Of a DNA stretch of 64,000 nucleotides, positions 52,913 to 62,866 are shown one piece after another. The stretch is from Pontiellaceae bacterium B12227. GTDB taxonomy: Bacteria > Verrucomicrobiota > Kiritimatiellia > Kiritimatiellales > Pontiellaceae. The DNA is taken from contig JAROAZ010000006.1 of the NCBI GenBank assembly GCA_029432775.1, forward strand, positions 1 to 64,000, read 5' to 3'. Every line of letters starts with the position of its first letter. The stretch's first letter is position 1. Position numbers and translations under genes: made by a program. The notes under the pieces were generated by a model. The model ran no database searches, was not told where the DNA came from, and saw nothing but the letters and a program-made list of their open reading frames with translations.

Positions 52913-53253
52913 GGAATTCCCTCAAAATTGGCCACAACTGTTTATGCATCCTATACGGATACACCACAAAACGCTTTGTTCATTGTATTTAACGTATCAT
53001 AATCCTATCCCATAAGGGCCATGGTGATCAGCGCAAACCGCGCCCCTTATTTGCGCCACGCCTCTCCCCTCTTTTTCCTCTCCTTTTTTCAGCCTGTCGC
53101 AATTCAGAAGGCTGAATTGCGCACATTAAAACTATGGTTCCGCCTCTACCTGGGATAAAAACATGTGCAACGATTGAAAGAGAACACTGCTTGAGCAGGT
53201 GGCTCCTTCATTGAGCAACCTTAATAAAAAAAACAGTAAAAGGGAGCATATAG
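52913..53253. other. Divergent intergenic region with inverted repeats
   Basis: Holds GCGCAAA/TTTGCGC (53031-53056) and the 24-bp inverted repeat at 53098-53121. No gene visible. Confidence 0.6.
53098..53121. promoter_or_regulatory. Perfect inverted repeat, candidate operator
   Basis: CGCAATTCAG AAGG CTGAATTGCG, 10-bp arms. It shares GAATTGCGCA with the site at 41497, upstream of the XylR gene. Confidence 0.6.
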
Positions 53254-54966
53254 ATGAGAACAACCCGAGTAAAACTACTGACCTTGACACTGGGAGCCTG
53301 CTGGATCTCCGCGTCTTCCATGGCCGCCATCACCGCAACCAGCGATGACTTCAGCACCAATACTGAAACCTATCCGAACTGGATCAGCGTTGGCACCACA
53401 AACACAGAGTTTAACTATGACGGCACAACTGATGGCGATTACGACGATGGCGATCCGGCCAGCAAACTCGCCTACACCCCCGGCATGACCCTGACCGGCG
53501 ACGGCATTTCGGATCTGGATGGCTCCGACGGCGGCTTGCGTCTGAACACCCTGGATGCGGTCCAGGGCAACGAAGCCATTGGCTTGACCCTTGCCGGCAC
53601 CCTGTCGGAGAGCAACACGATCAGCTTTACCGGCAGCGTTTACAACGACAACTCAAGCTTCTGCCCTTTCAACGCACAGCTTTGGAACCTGACCGACAAC
53701 AGCCTGCTTGCCGAATCCGGTAATATTACAGTAGATGCAATCGGCCATGTAGCCTACACCCCGAAGAGCTTTGATGTATCTTACGTGGTTACGGCTGCTG
53801 ACGAAGGCGATACGCTGCAGATTCGCTTCCTCGAAAACGCCAACAGCACGGCGCGCGATATCTACGTGGATAATTTCAGCGTTACCAGCACACCGCCCGT
53901 TCCGCCGGATCCCGGACTGCAGGTTTTGGAATGGAACTTTAATTCCGATGCGGATCCCATTGCCGAAGACAATCCCAACTACGACTACACTTCGGATCAA
54001 ACCTATGTGGGCAGCAACGCTGTTGCCAATACACTTGCCTTCCGCGGTGGTAGCGGCGGAACCGACTATTTGTTAAAGGACAAGGGCACGGGCCACGAAA
54101 AAAGTCTGCTATTCAGAACCATCAATCCTCAAGGCAACGATGTGGGAATCTATATCCAGAAAATGGACTTCAGACAGGGCGGACTGAACACCACCAACCA
54201 AACCAAGGTGAGCTGGTCGTTCGACATCCTCGGCTCCGATTCCGCGGGCGACGTTGTGCCCTCCAACTGGACCGTGCGGGTCAACTACGCCAACTACAGC
54301 CCGAACATCAACACCTCCGATGCCTGGTTCAACACCAACAATTCGGTGCTGGCACAAACATTCGACTTTGTTGATGACGATGCAACGTGGACCACCGTTA
54401 CCGGCTCTTACACCATTGCCATTGACGATGCCGGCACCTTCGGCGGAATACAGATCCGCAACCCCAAGGGCCAGGGAGCGTACACCAGCGCGGACGGCGT
54501 CTATCTGGACAACATCCAGATCACCATCCAGACGATCGAACCGGATCTTACTGGCTTATTCGACGACTGGGCGGCAGGCTACTCTCTGACCGGCACGAAC
54601 GCTACCTCGACCGCCAATCCGGATGGAGATGCCCTGAACAACCTCTACGAATATGCACTCGGCGGAAATCCCACCAATGCCAACGACACCGGCTACGCCA
54701 CGATGCTCAATTCAGGTGACGATGGAGGAACCAACTGGTTCTACTATGTGCACCCGGAAAACAACACCGCTGCCAAATCCGGATTGAACTATACGCTCAA
54801 TAGCGATGAAAATCTTGTGGTTGCCCCCGGTTGGACCAATGCAGTCTACGAAGTGCTGGGCACTGCGGAAGACTTCTATGCCGACGGCTTTAACGCGGTA
54901 ACCAATCGCATCTCCACCGAAGGAAAATCCCAGGAGTTCATCAAACTGCAGATCGACGGTCTGTAA
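53254..54966 (+). CDS. Modular secreted protein with two shared domains
   Basis: 570 residues, signal peptide LLTLTLGACWISASSMAA. Residues ~26-213 are homologous to the N-terminal domain of the protein at 50783, and ~228-430 to the whole ectodomain of the PEP-CTERM protein at 55150. A C-terminal segment begins ANPDGDALNNLYEYALGG. The layout suggests domain shuffling between surface proteins of the region. Function unknown; likely carbohydrate binding (jelly-roll-like beta domains). Confidence 0.7.
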   Translation: MRTTRVKLLTLTLGACWISASSMAAITATSDDFSTNTETYPNWISVGTTNTEFNYDGTTDGDYDDGDPASKLAYTPGMTLTGDGISDLDGSDGGLRLNTLDAVQGNEAIGLTLAGTLSESNTISFTGSVYNDNSSFCPFNAQLWNLTDNSLLAESGNITVDAIGHVAYTPKSFDVSYVVTAADEGDTLQIRFLENANSTARDIYVDNFSVTSTPPVPPDPGLQVLEWNFNSDADPIAEDNPNYDYTSDQTYVGSNAVANTLAFRGGSGGTDYLLKDKGTGHEKSLLFRTINPQGNDVGIYIQKMDFRQGGLNTTNQTKVSWSFDILGSDSAGDVVPSNWTVRVNYANYSPNINTSDAWFNTNNSVLAQTFDFVDDDATWTTVTGSYTIAIDDAGTFGGIQIRNPKGQGAYTSADGVYLDNIQITIQTIEPDLTGLFDDWAAGYSLTGTNATSTANPDGDALNNLYEYALGGNPTNANDTGYATMLNSGDDGGTNWFYYVHPENNTAAKSGLNYTLNSDENLVVAPGWTNAVYEVLGTAEDFYADGFNAVTNRISTEGKSQEFIKLQIDGL

Positions 54967-54983
54967 ACCGTAAACCGATCAGG

Positions 54984-55015
54984 AAAAGCCCCGGCTAACT
55001 TGCCGGGGCTTTTTT
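54984..55015 (+). terminator. Rho-independent terminator
   Basis: Stem AAAAGCCCCGGC (54984-54995), loop, GCCGGGGCTTTT and T tract. Confidence 0.9.
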
Positions 55016-55040
55016 CAGTAACGAGCCAAAATCAAAAATG

Positions 55041-55071
55041 GCGCAGATCAGAATGTTGTTTTGCGCAGATC
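55041..55071. promoter_or_regulatory. Direct repeat GCGCAGATC, candidate regulator site
   Basis: GCGCAGATC at 55041-55049 and 55063-55071, spaced 22 bp, as expected for AraC-type regulators that bind direct repeats on one DNA face. Confidence 0.4.
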
Positions 55072-55149
55072 GTCACTACTGAATACCGTTGCTTTCCAGT
55101 ATATTGGAAGGCTATTAGTTATGTATAAAATCAAAGTCGAGGATTCAAG

Positions 55150-55929
55150 ATGAACAAACTAAACATGATATTGGGATGTACCCTCTTGACAGCGGTAGGC
55201 TCGTTCGGCGCTGTCGTGATGGACTACGACTTTAACGAAAGGACAGCCGACACGGGCTATTTCCAGGAAGAAACGTCCGGGTACAACTACACCTCCAACA
55301 ATGTTTATACTGCCGGAACGGGCGTGGGGGCCAACACACTGGCATTCCAGGGGGGTAGCAGCGGTACAGATTATGGAGTCCGTAACAAAGGTACCGGGCA
55401 TGAAACTGCCCTCTTCTGGCGGACCCTGAATCCCCAGGGTGCCAATGCAGGAATCTACCTGCAAAAAATCGACATGACCGATGGTGGAGCAAACGGCTCC
55501 CAGGTCGTTCGCGTGAGTTGGTCCTTTGACATTCTCGGATATGACCAAAACGGTGGTGTGGATCCGTCAAGCTGGACGGTGAAGGTCCGCTACGATAACA
55601 CCAGCGAAAACTTAAACATCTCCGATGCCTGGTATTCCACTGGAGCCCTCGCCCAAACCTTCAGCTTTAACGATGACAGCACGGGCCATAACTCCACTGA
55701 CGGAACATGGACCACGGTCATCGGTTCCTACGACGTTGCCATCGGAACAGGTGCCGCCCTCGGAGGAATTCAAATCTCCACCGACAACGGTGCGTACACA
55801 AGCGCCGGCGGTATCTTCCTCGACAATATCACCGTCGATGTGGCCGCTATCCCGGAACCCGCTACGTTGAGCCTGATCGGAGCCTTCGGAGCAGCGGTCA
55901 TTTTCATCCGCAAACGTTTCATGATCTAG
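55150..55929 (+). CDS. PEP-CTERM surface protein
   Basis: 259 residues. Signal peptide, one beta domain (YDFNERTADTG, FQGGSSGTDYGVRNKGTGHE) matching the second domain of the 53254 protein, then the PEP-CTERM tail IPEPATLSLIGAFGAAVIFI with a basic end. The GGGTGHE-type sequence and closing DNIT resemble carbohydrate-binding jelly-rolls. AAGA before the ATG is weak. Confidence 0.85.
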   Translation: MNKLNMILGCTLLTAVGSFGAVVMDYDFNERTADTGYFQEETSGYNYTSNNVYTAGTGVGANTLAFQGGSSGTDYGVRNKGTGHETALFWRTLNPQGANAGIYLQKIDMTDGGANGSQVVRVSWSFDILGYDQNGGVDPSSWTVKVRYDNTSENLNISDAWYSTGALAQTFSFNDDSTGHNSTDGTWTTVIGSYDVAIGTGAALGGIQISTDNGAYTSAGGIFLDNITVDVAAIPEPATLSLIGAFGAAVIFIRKRFMI

Positions 55930-55931
55930 AC

Positions 55932-55946
55932 TTCCAGACATTGGAA
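55932..55946. repeat. TTCCARNNNYTGGAA palindrome, 2 bp after the PEP-CTERM gene stop
   Basis: TTCCAGACATTGGAA lies between the stop (55927-55929) and the terminator at 55952. Exact match. Confidence 0.9.
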
Positions 55947-55951
55947 ACAGC

Positions 55952-55986
55952 AAAGCGCCCTCCGCCCAAGTGGAGAGCGCTTTTTT
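55952..55986 (+). terminator. Rho-independent terminator
   Basis: AAAGCGCCCTCC (55952-55963) pairs with GGAGAGCGCTTT and runs into T6. Confidence 0.85.
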
Positions 55987-56113
55987 ATTTTCACGTTGCA
56001 GGACGCGGTTCTCTGCACAACAGAAGCCGCGTTATTTCTGCGGCTTGTCCGGCTCACGCGCCCTCTCCTTCACGGAGGGGCACGTCCTACATCAGAAAGG
56101 GTTCGCCGACTTT

Positions 56114-58126
56114 CTAACGCAGGTTACCCTCAACATCGCCGAAATCGATATCGAACGTGCGCCCGTCCTTTAGCTCCAGCCGCACACCGCAAGGCTGCCC
56201 GGAGGGCGCCCAGGGCTGTATTTTGTATGACTGGATCGGCATCAGCTCGTCTTCGGTCCATGCGCCCTCATCCAGACGATGCAGCAGCACTGAGATCAAT
56301 ACCTCCATGCCGGCATAGTCCTCCTCGACCGTTCGGTCGGCATAGATCACGGTGCTCTCCACGGCTTCGGCATTCTTTCCCGTGTGCACGGCGGCCTTTA
56401 ACCCTTCCCAACCATGCACCGCAGTCATCGCCACCTTGCGACCACTGATCGCAGCCTCCAGCGTTTGGAAACCACCAGCCTTACCGGATTGAATGGATGC
56501 CGCCCTCCCCTCTAAGTGCGGCAAGGCATAGTGCCCAAGATGCAGCTGATTGCTCAACGGCAGACGCACCCGGTCCACCCGGATCACTCCGCCGGGAACA
56601 ATGATGTCAGCCAGGTCGATACGTTCCGGCCCTTTGTTGACAACATAGTCCAGCATCGAATTGGCACCGCCGCCCGCCTTCATATCGAGCATGCGATAGA
56701 ACACCCCGTTTTCAAAACGATTAAAGCCGATCGACAGCGGAAGCCGAAAGCCTTGGGTGATTTCATCGCGCACTGAATAGTTGACCGGGTTGCTCCCCGC
56801 GGCCCCTTCGTCCTCGTAGCAAAAGTCTGAATTGAACGACAGTTGGTTGTAGTACGGCATGGGTTGCGGCACCTTGCCCGTCAGAATTTCGGTCGTTCCG
56901 GTATCCCCCCGGTTGATGATCTGGATCCCCGGCCCCTCAAGTTCAACCGTTTCCGTTCGGTTGCCCAGCTCCGGCCAGAAGCCCTCGCTCTCCCTGGCCG
57001 TCCAGAACGGCGAATCCTTGGGCAACGAAAGCGCCACGAAAATCTTCGCGATCCAGAACGGGCTGGCAGCGCAGCTGTAGAACTGAATCAGCGGATCGAA
57101 CGGGCCGTAGTAGCCTAAACAGGGAACCCCGTTCACATACAGGTCGTCGCGCGTGATAAACTGCAGCATGTTGGCCGAAGCAATGCGGCGTGCAAAGCCT
57201 GGGTCAAGCACCGGATCCTCCATCAGGAAATGCGCGCCGAGCGCGGCCGAGCAACCGAACCGGTAAACCAGACTGCGCCCCCACATTAACTGCTTGCCGT
57301 CGCGTGAGTAGAAGCGAGGCCAGTTGACAATGAATTCGCGATTGCGTTGCTCAATGATCCCAGCCAGTTCCGGCTCATGCTCATAACCATACCACCGGCA
57401 CCAGAGCGGCCCGTAGAAGTGATAGCCCCACGGATTGTAAAAATCGTAACACGGCGAATCGTTGTACCAGCCATCGCCGGAATACTGCGCCATCAGGTGC
57501 TGAAGATGGTCGGTCAGAATGGCTTCATCAATTTCAAAGCCGTTGATCTTCAGAAAGGTCAGCATCAGCACATTGAAAAAGCGCCAGTTATGGCCAATGG
57601 TCTGGCTGTGGGCATAGTCCGAAAGCAATGCCGCCACCTGCCGTTGCTCCGACTCCGAATATCGGTCCCAGATCTGCTCGCGGCACTGCATCAAACCGAC
57701 CACCAGCGCGCCGCCCTCGACCGTTTGCTGATATTGCATCTTGCCGTATTCCTTCGTGAACTCTGAAATGGAACCGACATAGCGCGGCGACTGCGGATCG
57801 GTTGCCTGAACGATTTGACGCGCATAGTAGTCGCGCAGGCAGATGCCGTTGCTCATTGCTTCGGGACGCTCCGCAATAACCGGCGCGGCCGCCATGAACG
57901 TGCGGGCCAGCCCCTCGAACTCCGCCGCCATAAAGCGGTGGGGCGGATCATCCGGCTGGGGATAAGACACCTCGCTCTGCTTCGGAATCACGATCGGCTC
58001 ATCGAGCCCCGTGATATGCCGGAATACGCCATCCATCAAAAACAGGGCGCTGTCGACCCAATGCGCGCGCGTCATGCCCGTAAAGGGGCTTGTTTCAAAG
58101 TCAGGCTCCGATATGTGATAAGCCAT
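56114..58126 (-). CDS. DUF2264 / GH154-like protein
   Basis: 670 residues from the ATG at 58126 (GGGAGAGGA upstream). DUF2264 signatures: WVDSALFLMDGVFRHI, HRFMAAEFEGLARTF, WYNDSPCYDFYNPWGYHFYGP and RDGKQLMWGRSLVYRFG. Members belong to GH154, where beta-glucuronidase activity has been reported, which would fit uronic-acid polymer breakdown. No signal peptide, so probably cytoplasmic. A palindrome variant (56457-56471) reads FQTLEA. Confidence 0.8.
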   Translation of the reverse strand: MAYHISEPDFETSPFTGMTRAHWVDSALFLMDGVFRHITGLDEPIVIPKQSEVSYPQPDDPPHRFMAAEFEGLARTFMAAAPVIAERPEAMSNGICLRDYYARQIVQATDPQSPRYVGSISEFTKEYGKMQYQQTVEGGALVVGLMQCREQIWDRYSESEQRQVAALLSDYAHSQTIGHNWRFFNVLMLTFLKINGFEIDEAILTDHLQHLMAQYSGDGWYNDSPCYDFYNPWGYHFYGPLWCRWYGYEHEPELAGIIEQRNREFIVNWPRFYSRDGKQLMWGRSLVYRFGCSAALGAHFLMEDPVLDPGFARRIASANMLQFITRDDLYVNGVPCLGYYGPFDPLIQFYSCAASPFWIAKIFVALSLPKDSPFWTARESEGFWPELGNRTETVELEGPGIQIINRGDTGTTEILTGKVPQPMPYYNQLSFNSDFCYEDEGAAGSNPVNYSVRDEITQGFRLPLSIGFNRFENGVFYRMLDMKAGGGANSMLDYVVNKGPERIDLADIIVPGGVIRVDRVRLPLSNQLHLGHYALPHLEGRAASIQSGKAGGFQTLEAAISGRKVAMTAVHGWEGLKAAVHTGKNAEAVESTVIYADRTVEEDYAGMEVLISVLLHRLDEGAWTEDELMPIQSYKIQPWAPSGQPCGVRLELKDGRTFDIDFGDVEGNLR

Positions 58127-58194
58127 ATAGTCCTCTCCCTGGATTATTTTGGGAAAAAGTATGGCACCCAACCGGAATTCCACAATGACCCATT

Positions 58195-58204
58195 AGCGCA
58201 AAAC
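58195..58204. promoter_or_regulatory. AGCGCAAAAC element, candidate regulator site
   Basis: Reads GTTTTGCGCT on the minus strand, sharing GTTTTGCGC with the element at 55058-55066. It is 69 bp upstream of the DUF2264 gene start. Confidence 0.35.
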
Positions 58205-58400
58205 GGCACCCCGTTCTACGTCACGGGCATCGGAACAGAGCAGAAGCTTCCGTTTACGATTCCTTTTCTTTATCAAGACGCCTGTGGTAGAAACCTTTTT
58301 TCTGAAGAACAATGACAAGTGAGCCGTAAAACGTGACTCCGGCACCGGCTTGTCCATTTTTTTAAACAGTCACGACTCAGTCATCACTCCTCACGACACC

Positions 58401-61400
58401 ATGCACGTACCATTTACCCATAAAATCCTGAAAGACTGGGCCGGCGTTCCGACGTTCCAGAAAGGCATGACCCTCTTCGAAAAAGGCAAAGTGGAAAAGG
58501 TTGAATTCGATCCCCCCTTTGTCACCGGCCAGCTCGCCATCGGTATCCGCGGCATGCGCAGCAAATTCGAGGTTTTGAAAGACGGGTTTGTTGAAAACCA
58601 CTGTCCGTGCCGCGACAACCGGGAAGAGGGCAAAATATGCGCCCATCTGGTTGCCATCGGACTGGAAGCCGTACGGCTCTACTCCGACCCGCACCGCGTG
58701 GATAAACTGGCGGAGGAAAAACGCCGCACCGAACGTTTGGAGGCCTTCGACGAATCGGCCTATCACACGCGCGATCCCGGCGGCACTCCGGCCGAACTGC
58801 GGATTATCCTGAAACAGAGCTGGCGCGAGAGCCTGCAGGAGCAGCAGGTACCCATGCGCTGTTCCATCGAGGCCGCCGGACAGGTGATTCCCCTGAATGA
58901 AGTCCCGAAGAATCAGGCCATGGCGCTGAATGCGACCGACGACAACCTGCTGTTTGTCATTGAAGACATCTGCGAAGGCCCGGCCAAGGGCAAGTTCACC
59001 GCCACCCTCTCCGACTTTATCAATATTCTGGCACTCTGCGACGGCAAGCCGATCTATGAAGGCGGCGTGGATGGATATTTAATGGTCGACGAAGGCACAG
59101 TTAACACCTCCATCGACATGAAGCTTGATGAAGAAACCGGCGAGCTGATACTGACCCTCCAGACCGATACCGGCACCGACTTTACCTGCGTCGTTAGTGG
59201 CGGGAACGGGTGGATTTTGCAGGACGGTGTTTTCCAGAGACTGGAAAAAGTACTGCCCGGTCCGCTGCGCGCCATCTACGACGGACCGGTCCGCGTTCCG
59301 CGCGATGCCATTCCGTCGTTCATGAAGAACGAACTTCCATCGCTTGAAAATCTGACCGAGATCGAAACCAACGTCACCCCCGACATGCTTTCGCTTTCGC
59401 CGGCCAAGCCGCGCTTCCGGCTGAAGATCGACGGACTGCAGCATACCCTTTCCGCCACCCTCTATGCCGAATACGGTATTGTTCAGCTGGTGGCCGGGCG
59501 AAACGAAGCACTGGGCCATTTTTCCATCCCGGCACAGGACGACCTGCTCGACTTCCAGGTGCGCAATCCGGAGGCTGAAGAGAAAGCCCTCGAAACCATC
59601 ACCGAACTCGGCTTCCGCGGGAAACGCGGCGATATGCTGATGCAGATCCGCGGCACCCGCGAAGTACTCAACTTCATGGGCGGTGCCCTGCCCCAGCTGC
59701 AGCGCAAAGGATGGCGCGTCGAGCTGGGCGGCCCGATTGCCGAATTCATGGACGATATCGAGTCCACCGTTCCGGTCGTACACATCAATCAATCCGCCAG
59801 CAACGGCTTCTTTGAAGTCGGGTATGACTTTGAAACCGACGGCGGCATCAGCCTCGATGAAACCGACATTCAGCGCGCCATCAATATGGGCGAAGCTTTT
59901 GTTGAGAAGAAAGGCCGCACCGTATTGCTCGATGTCGATGCCATCGAGAAAGCGCGGGCGGTTTTCGACGACTGCGCCGTTGGCGCGGGCGAGGCCCCCG
60001 GCACCTTCAAGATGAACGATATCCACGCGGCTTATGTGCAGTCGTCGCTGATGTCGCTCGACGGCATCGATATGGAAACCGCGCCCGAATGGATGAGCAA
60101 GGCCGAAGCGCAGAACCGCGATGCCAAAGTGGAACCGGTCTTTATCGGCGATGAACTGGAAGGCACGCTGCGCGACTATCAGAAAAGCGGCGTCTATTGG
60201 CTCAGCTTCCTGGAACGTTCCGGCTTTGCCGGCATTCTGGCTGATGAGATGGGATTGGGAAAAACACTCCAGACGCTCACGTGGCTCTCACTGGAACGGG
60301 AAAAAGAGGATGCGCACGATGCCCCGGCTCTGATCATCTGCCCCACCAGCCTAGTGGATAACTGGGCCGAAGAAGCGGAAAAATTTGTGCCGCACCTGCG
60401 GGTGCAGAAAATGCACGGGGCCGACCGCCATGAATTTTTCCAAACATTGGAAGAGCAGGATCTGATTATTACCTCCTACGCCCTGATCCGCCGCGACCTG
60501 GATGAATACCTTAAATACATGTTTTCCGTGGTGGTGCTCGATGAAGCCCAGCACATTAAAAACCGCACGACCCAGAACTCAACGGCCGTCAAAAAGGTGC
60601 AGGCGCACAACAAGCTGGTGCTGACCGGCACGCCGATTGAAAACAGCGTGACCGACCTGTGGTCCATTATGGACTTCCTGATGCCCGGCTATCTTGGAAA
60701 CCATAAGGCCTTTCGCGAGAACTATGAACTGCCGATCCAGAACGGCGGTCCCGATGCCGAGTTGGCCCAGATTCGCCTGCGCCGTAAACTCCACCCCTTC
60801 CTGCTGCGACGTTTGAAGAAAGACGTCGCCAAAGACCTGCCGGATAAAATTCAGCGCGTGGCGCACTGCACCCTCAGCGGGGATCAGGCGAAAGTCTACA
60901 AACAGCTGGCCGAAAGTGCGAAGAAGGAGATCGGCAATCTGGTCGATGCCCAGGGCTTTAATAAATCGCGCATGCAGATTCTTAAAATTCTGCTGCAGCT
61001 CCGGCAGACCTGCTGCCACCTCGACCTGCTTAAGCTGCCCGGTATTTCCAGCGAATTTCCTTCCGCCAAAATGGAACTCTTTTTTGAGTTGGTGAACGAA
61101 GCCATCGATGCCGGACACCGCATTCTGGTCTTCAGTCAGTTCACCTCCATGCTGTCGATCATCCGCGAAGAGCTGGAAGCGCGGGAGCTGAAATACTGCT
61201 ACCTCGACGGCTCCACTAAAGACCGCCAGGCGCGCGTGAAAACGTTTAACTCCGACAAATCAATCCCGCTCTTCCTCATCAGCCTCAAGGCCGGCGGAAG
61301 CGGACTCAACCTGACCGGCGCCGATATGGTGATCCACTTCGACCCCTGGTGGAACCCGGCTGTCGAGGCCCAGGCCACCGACCGCGCCCACCGAATCGGA

Positions 61401-61571
61401 CAGAAAAACACCGTCTACAGCGTGAAGCTGATCACCAAGGGAACCGTCGAAGAAAAGGTCCTCCAGATGCAGCAGAGAAAACAGGGCGTCATCGATGCCA
61501 CGCTCGAGAAAGATGGCGAGCTCGGCACCAACCTCAGCTGGAACGACGTGCAGGAACTGCTGTCGGTGTAA
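58401..61571 (+). CDS. SNF2-family DEAD/DEAH helicase with SWIM zinc finger
   Basis: 1056 residues from the ATG at 58401; a TTG at 58350 is an alternative start. An N-terminal SWIM-type Zn finger (HCPCRDNREEGKICAHLVA) is followed by a long bacterial SNF2 N-terminal region. The helicase core has Walker A ADEMGLGKTLQ, motif II VVLDEAQHIKN, motif III TGTPIENSV, and motifs V/VI (FLISLKAGGSGLNLTGAD, QATDRAHRIGQ). It is an ATP-dependent translocase of the RapA/HepA-related or YerA-type class; function unknown. Two palindrome copies lie inside (59232 and 60438). Confidence 0.92.
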   Translation: MHVPFTHKILKDWAGVPTFQKGMTLFEKGKVEKVEFDPPFVTGQLAIGIRGMRSKFEVLKDGFVENHCPCRDNREEGKICAHLVAIGLEAVRLYSDPHRVDKLAEEKRRTERLEAFDESAYHTRDPGGTPAELRIILKQSWRESLQEQQVPMRCSIEAAGQVIPLNEVPKNQAMALNATDDNLLFVIEDICEGPAKGKFTATLSDFINILALCDGKPIYEGGVDGYLMVDEGTVNTSIDMKLDEETGELILTLQTDTGTDFTCVVSGGNGWILQDGVFQRLEKVLPGPLRAIYDGPVRVPRDAIPSFMKNELPSLENLTEIETNVTPDMLSLSPAKPRFRLKIDGLQHTLSATLYAEYGIVQLVAGRNEALGHFSIPAQDDLLDFQVRNPEAEEKALETITELGFRGKRGDMLMQIRGTREVLNFMGGALPQLQRKGWRVELGGPIAEFMDDIESTVPVVHINQSASNGFFEVGYDFETDGGISLDETDIQRAINMGEAFVEKKGRTVLLDVDAIEKARAVFDDCAVGAGEAPGTFKMNDIHAAYVQSSLMSLDGIDMETAPEWMSKAEAQNRDAKVEPVFIGDELEGTLRDYQKSGVYWLSFLERSGFAGILADEMGLGKTLQTLTWLSLEREKEDAHDAPALIICPTSLVDNWAEEAEKFVPHLRVQKMHGADRHEFFQTLEEQDLIITSYALIRRDLDEYLKYMFSVVVLDEAQHIKNRTTQNSTAVKKVQAHNKLVLTGTPIENSVTDLWSIMDFLMPGYLGNHKAFRENYELPIQNGGPDAELAQIRLRRKLHPFLLRRLKKDVAKDLPDKIQRVAHCTLSGDQAKVYKQLAESAKKEIGNLVDAQGFNKSRMQILKILLQLRQTCCHLDLLKLPGISSEFPSAKMELFFELVNEAIDAGHRILVFSQFTSMLSIIREELEARELKYCYLDGSTKDRQARVKTFNSDKSIPLFLISLKAGGSGLNLTGADMVIHFDPWWNPAVEAQATDRAHRIGQKNTVYSVKLITKGTVEEKVLQMQQRKQGVIDATLEKDGELGTNLSWNDVQELLSV

Positions 61572-61675
61572 CTTAGACGCGCGCTTCCAGCCGCGTTGCG
61601 CGCGCAATGCCCACCGCCCGCTCGCTCATGCGCAATGAGGCAGGATGCCTCATCTACATTCCTTGGGAACGGTGC

Positions 61676-61690
61676 TTCCAATGATTGGAA
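61676..61690. repeat. TTCCARNNNYTGGAA palindrome
   Basis: TTCCAATGATTGGAA, intergenic, 20 bp before the gene at 61710. Exact match. Confidence 0.9.
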
Positions 61691-61709
61691 AACCCGCGCA
61701 AGGTACGGC

Positions 61710-62405
61710 ATGAGTTTATTCTTTGAACAACTGGATTTCCAACGTACCGAGATCGGCGACCTGATGCTGCGCCGGCGGCGCATGCCTCAATTCGGGGCCA
61801 CCGACATATATGAAGTTAAGCTCGGCGAGCACTTTCTGATGACCAGCCTGTTTCACGAGGCGGAATCTCAGTTGGCCATTCTCGGGCTGGGTGAAACGAA
61901 AAAAGAAACGCTGGATGTGGTCGTTGGCGGATTGGGCCTGGGCTATACGGCTGTCGAAGCTTTGAATGACCGGCGCGTGACTTCGCTGGAAGTGATCGAT
62001 TATCTGGAACCGGTCATCGGGTGGCATCAGAAAGGCGTCGTTCCGCTGGGCCGGACCTTAATGAACGACTCGCGCTGCAGTCTGGTTCATGCCGATTTTT
62101 TTGACCGCATGCGCAACGCCCCGGAAAAGACATACGATGTGATCCTGCTGGATATTGATCACACCCCCTCCCATGTGCTGAGCCAGACCAATACACATTT
62201 CTACACGGAAGACGGACTTCGGGAAATGACTGCACATCTGAATCCCGGTGGCGTGTTTGCAATATGGGCCGATGGTGCACCTGAAGATTCTTTTACCGAG
62301 CGTCTGGCCGCTGTGTTTTCTGAGGCCGATTCCTATACCATTGAGTTCGACAACCCGATTACCGGAGGCACCTCGGTTGGGGCGGTTTACACTGCTCAGC
62401 TTTAA
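61710..62405 (+). CDS. Spermidine-synthase-like Rossmann methyltransferase-fold protein
   Basis: 231 residues from the ATG at 61710 (AAGG upstream). Contains DVVVGGLGLGYTAVEAL (nucleotide/SAM-type glycine loop), LEVIDYLEPVIGWH, YDVILLDIDHTPSHVL and GGVFAIWADGAPEDSF, as in the spermine/spermidine synthase superfamily, but the aminopropyl-transfer residues cannot be verified. Could be a methyltransferase. No operon partner. Confidence 0.75.
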   Translation: MSLFFEQLDFQRTEIGDLMLRRRRMPQFGATDIYEVKLGEHFLMTSLFHEAESQLAILGLGETKKETLDVVVGGLGLGYTAVEALNDRRVTSLEVIDYLEPVIGWHQKGVVPLGRTLMNDSRCSLVHADFFDRMRNAPEKTYDVILLDIDHTPSHVLSQTNTHFYTEDGLREMTAHLNPGGVFAIWADGAPEDSFTERLAAVFSEADSYTIEFDNPITGGTSVGAVYTAQL

Positions 62406-62506
62406 GCTCGTTACATTTGATGCAAAAAAGAGGTTGCCATTCCTTTCCGATTCCCTATATTCCGCTGTTTTCCGATACACGGAGGTTTCCTCCAATCGTT
62501 GAAAAA

Positions 62507-62583
62507 CGGGGCGTAGCGCAGTCTGGTAGCGCGGTTGCTTTGGGAGCAATAGGTCGGGAGTTCGAATCTCTCCGCCCCGACCA
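62507..62583 (+). tRNA. tRNA-Pro (anticodon TGG)
   Basis: CGGGGCG acceptor stem with CGCCCCG, D arm, anticodon loop CTTTGGGA, T loop GTTCGAATC, discriminator A and encoded CCA at 62581-62583. Confidence 0.97.
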
Positions 62584-62866
62584 TCTTTTTCCCTTTTTAA
62601 AAAAGTCGGTCATAATACGATCATGAATCGTGGGCATAGTTAACAGAACGTTTCTATTCGATAGAATTACTCCTCGGAGTTGAACGATACGAACTCTCTG
62701 ATACAGAGGAATAGAACGCCACGAACAGCTGCATGATCCGGCCTTCGCAAATCTTACGTTGCATAGATAAGCGAAGGCCATGACCGACAACCGGTTCCCT
62801 TAAGCTCGGGCATGACCCTGCCGGAGCTCTATTTGGCTCTCCACCAGATAGGGGGACGGTTTTTAA
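62584..62866. other. Intergenic stretch without a recognised feature
   Basis: No gene or clear hairpin was found between tRNA-Pro and the convergent amylase gene. Confidence 0.5.
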
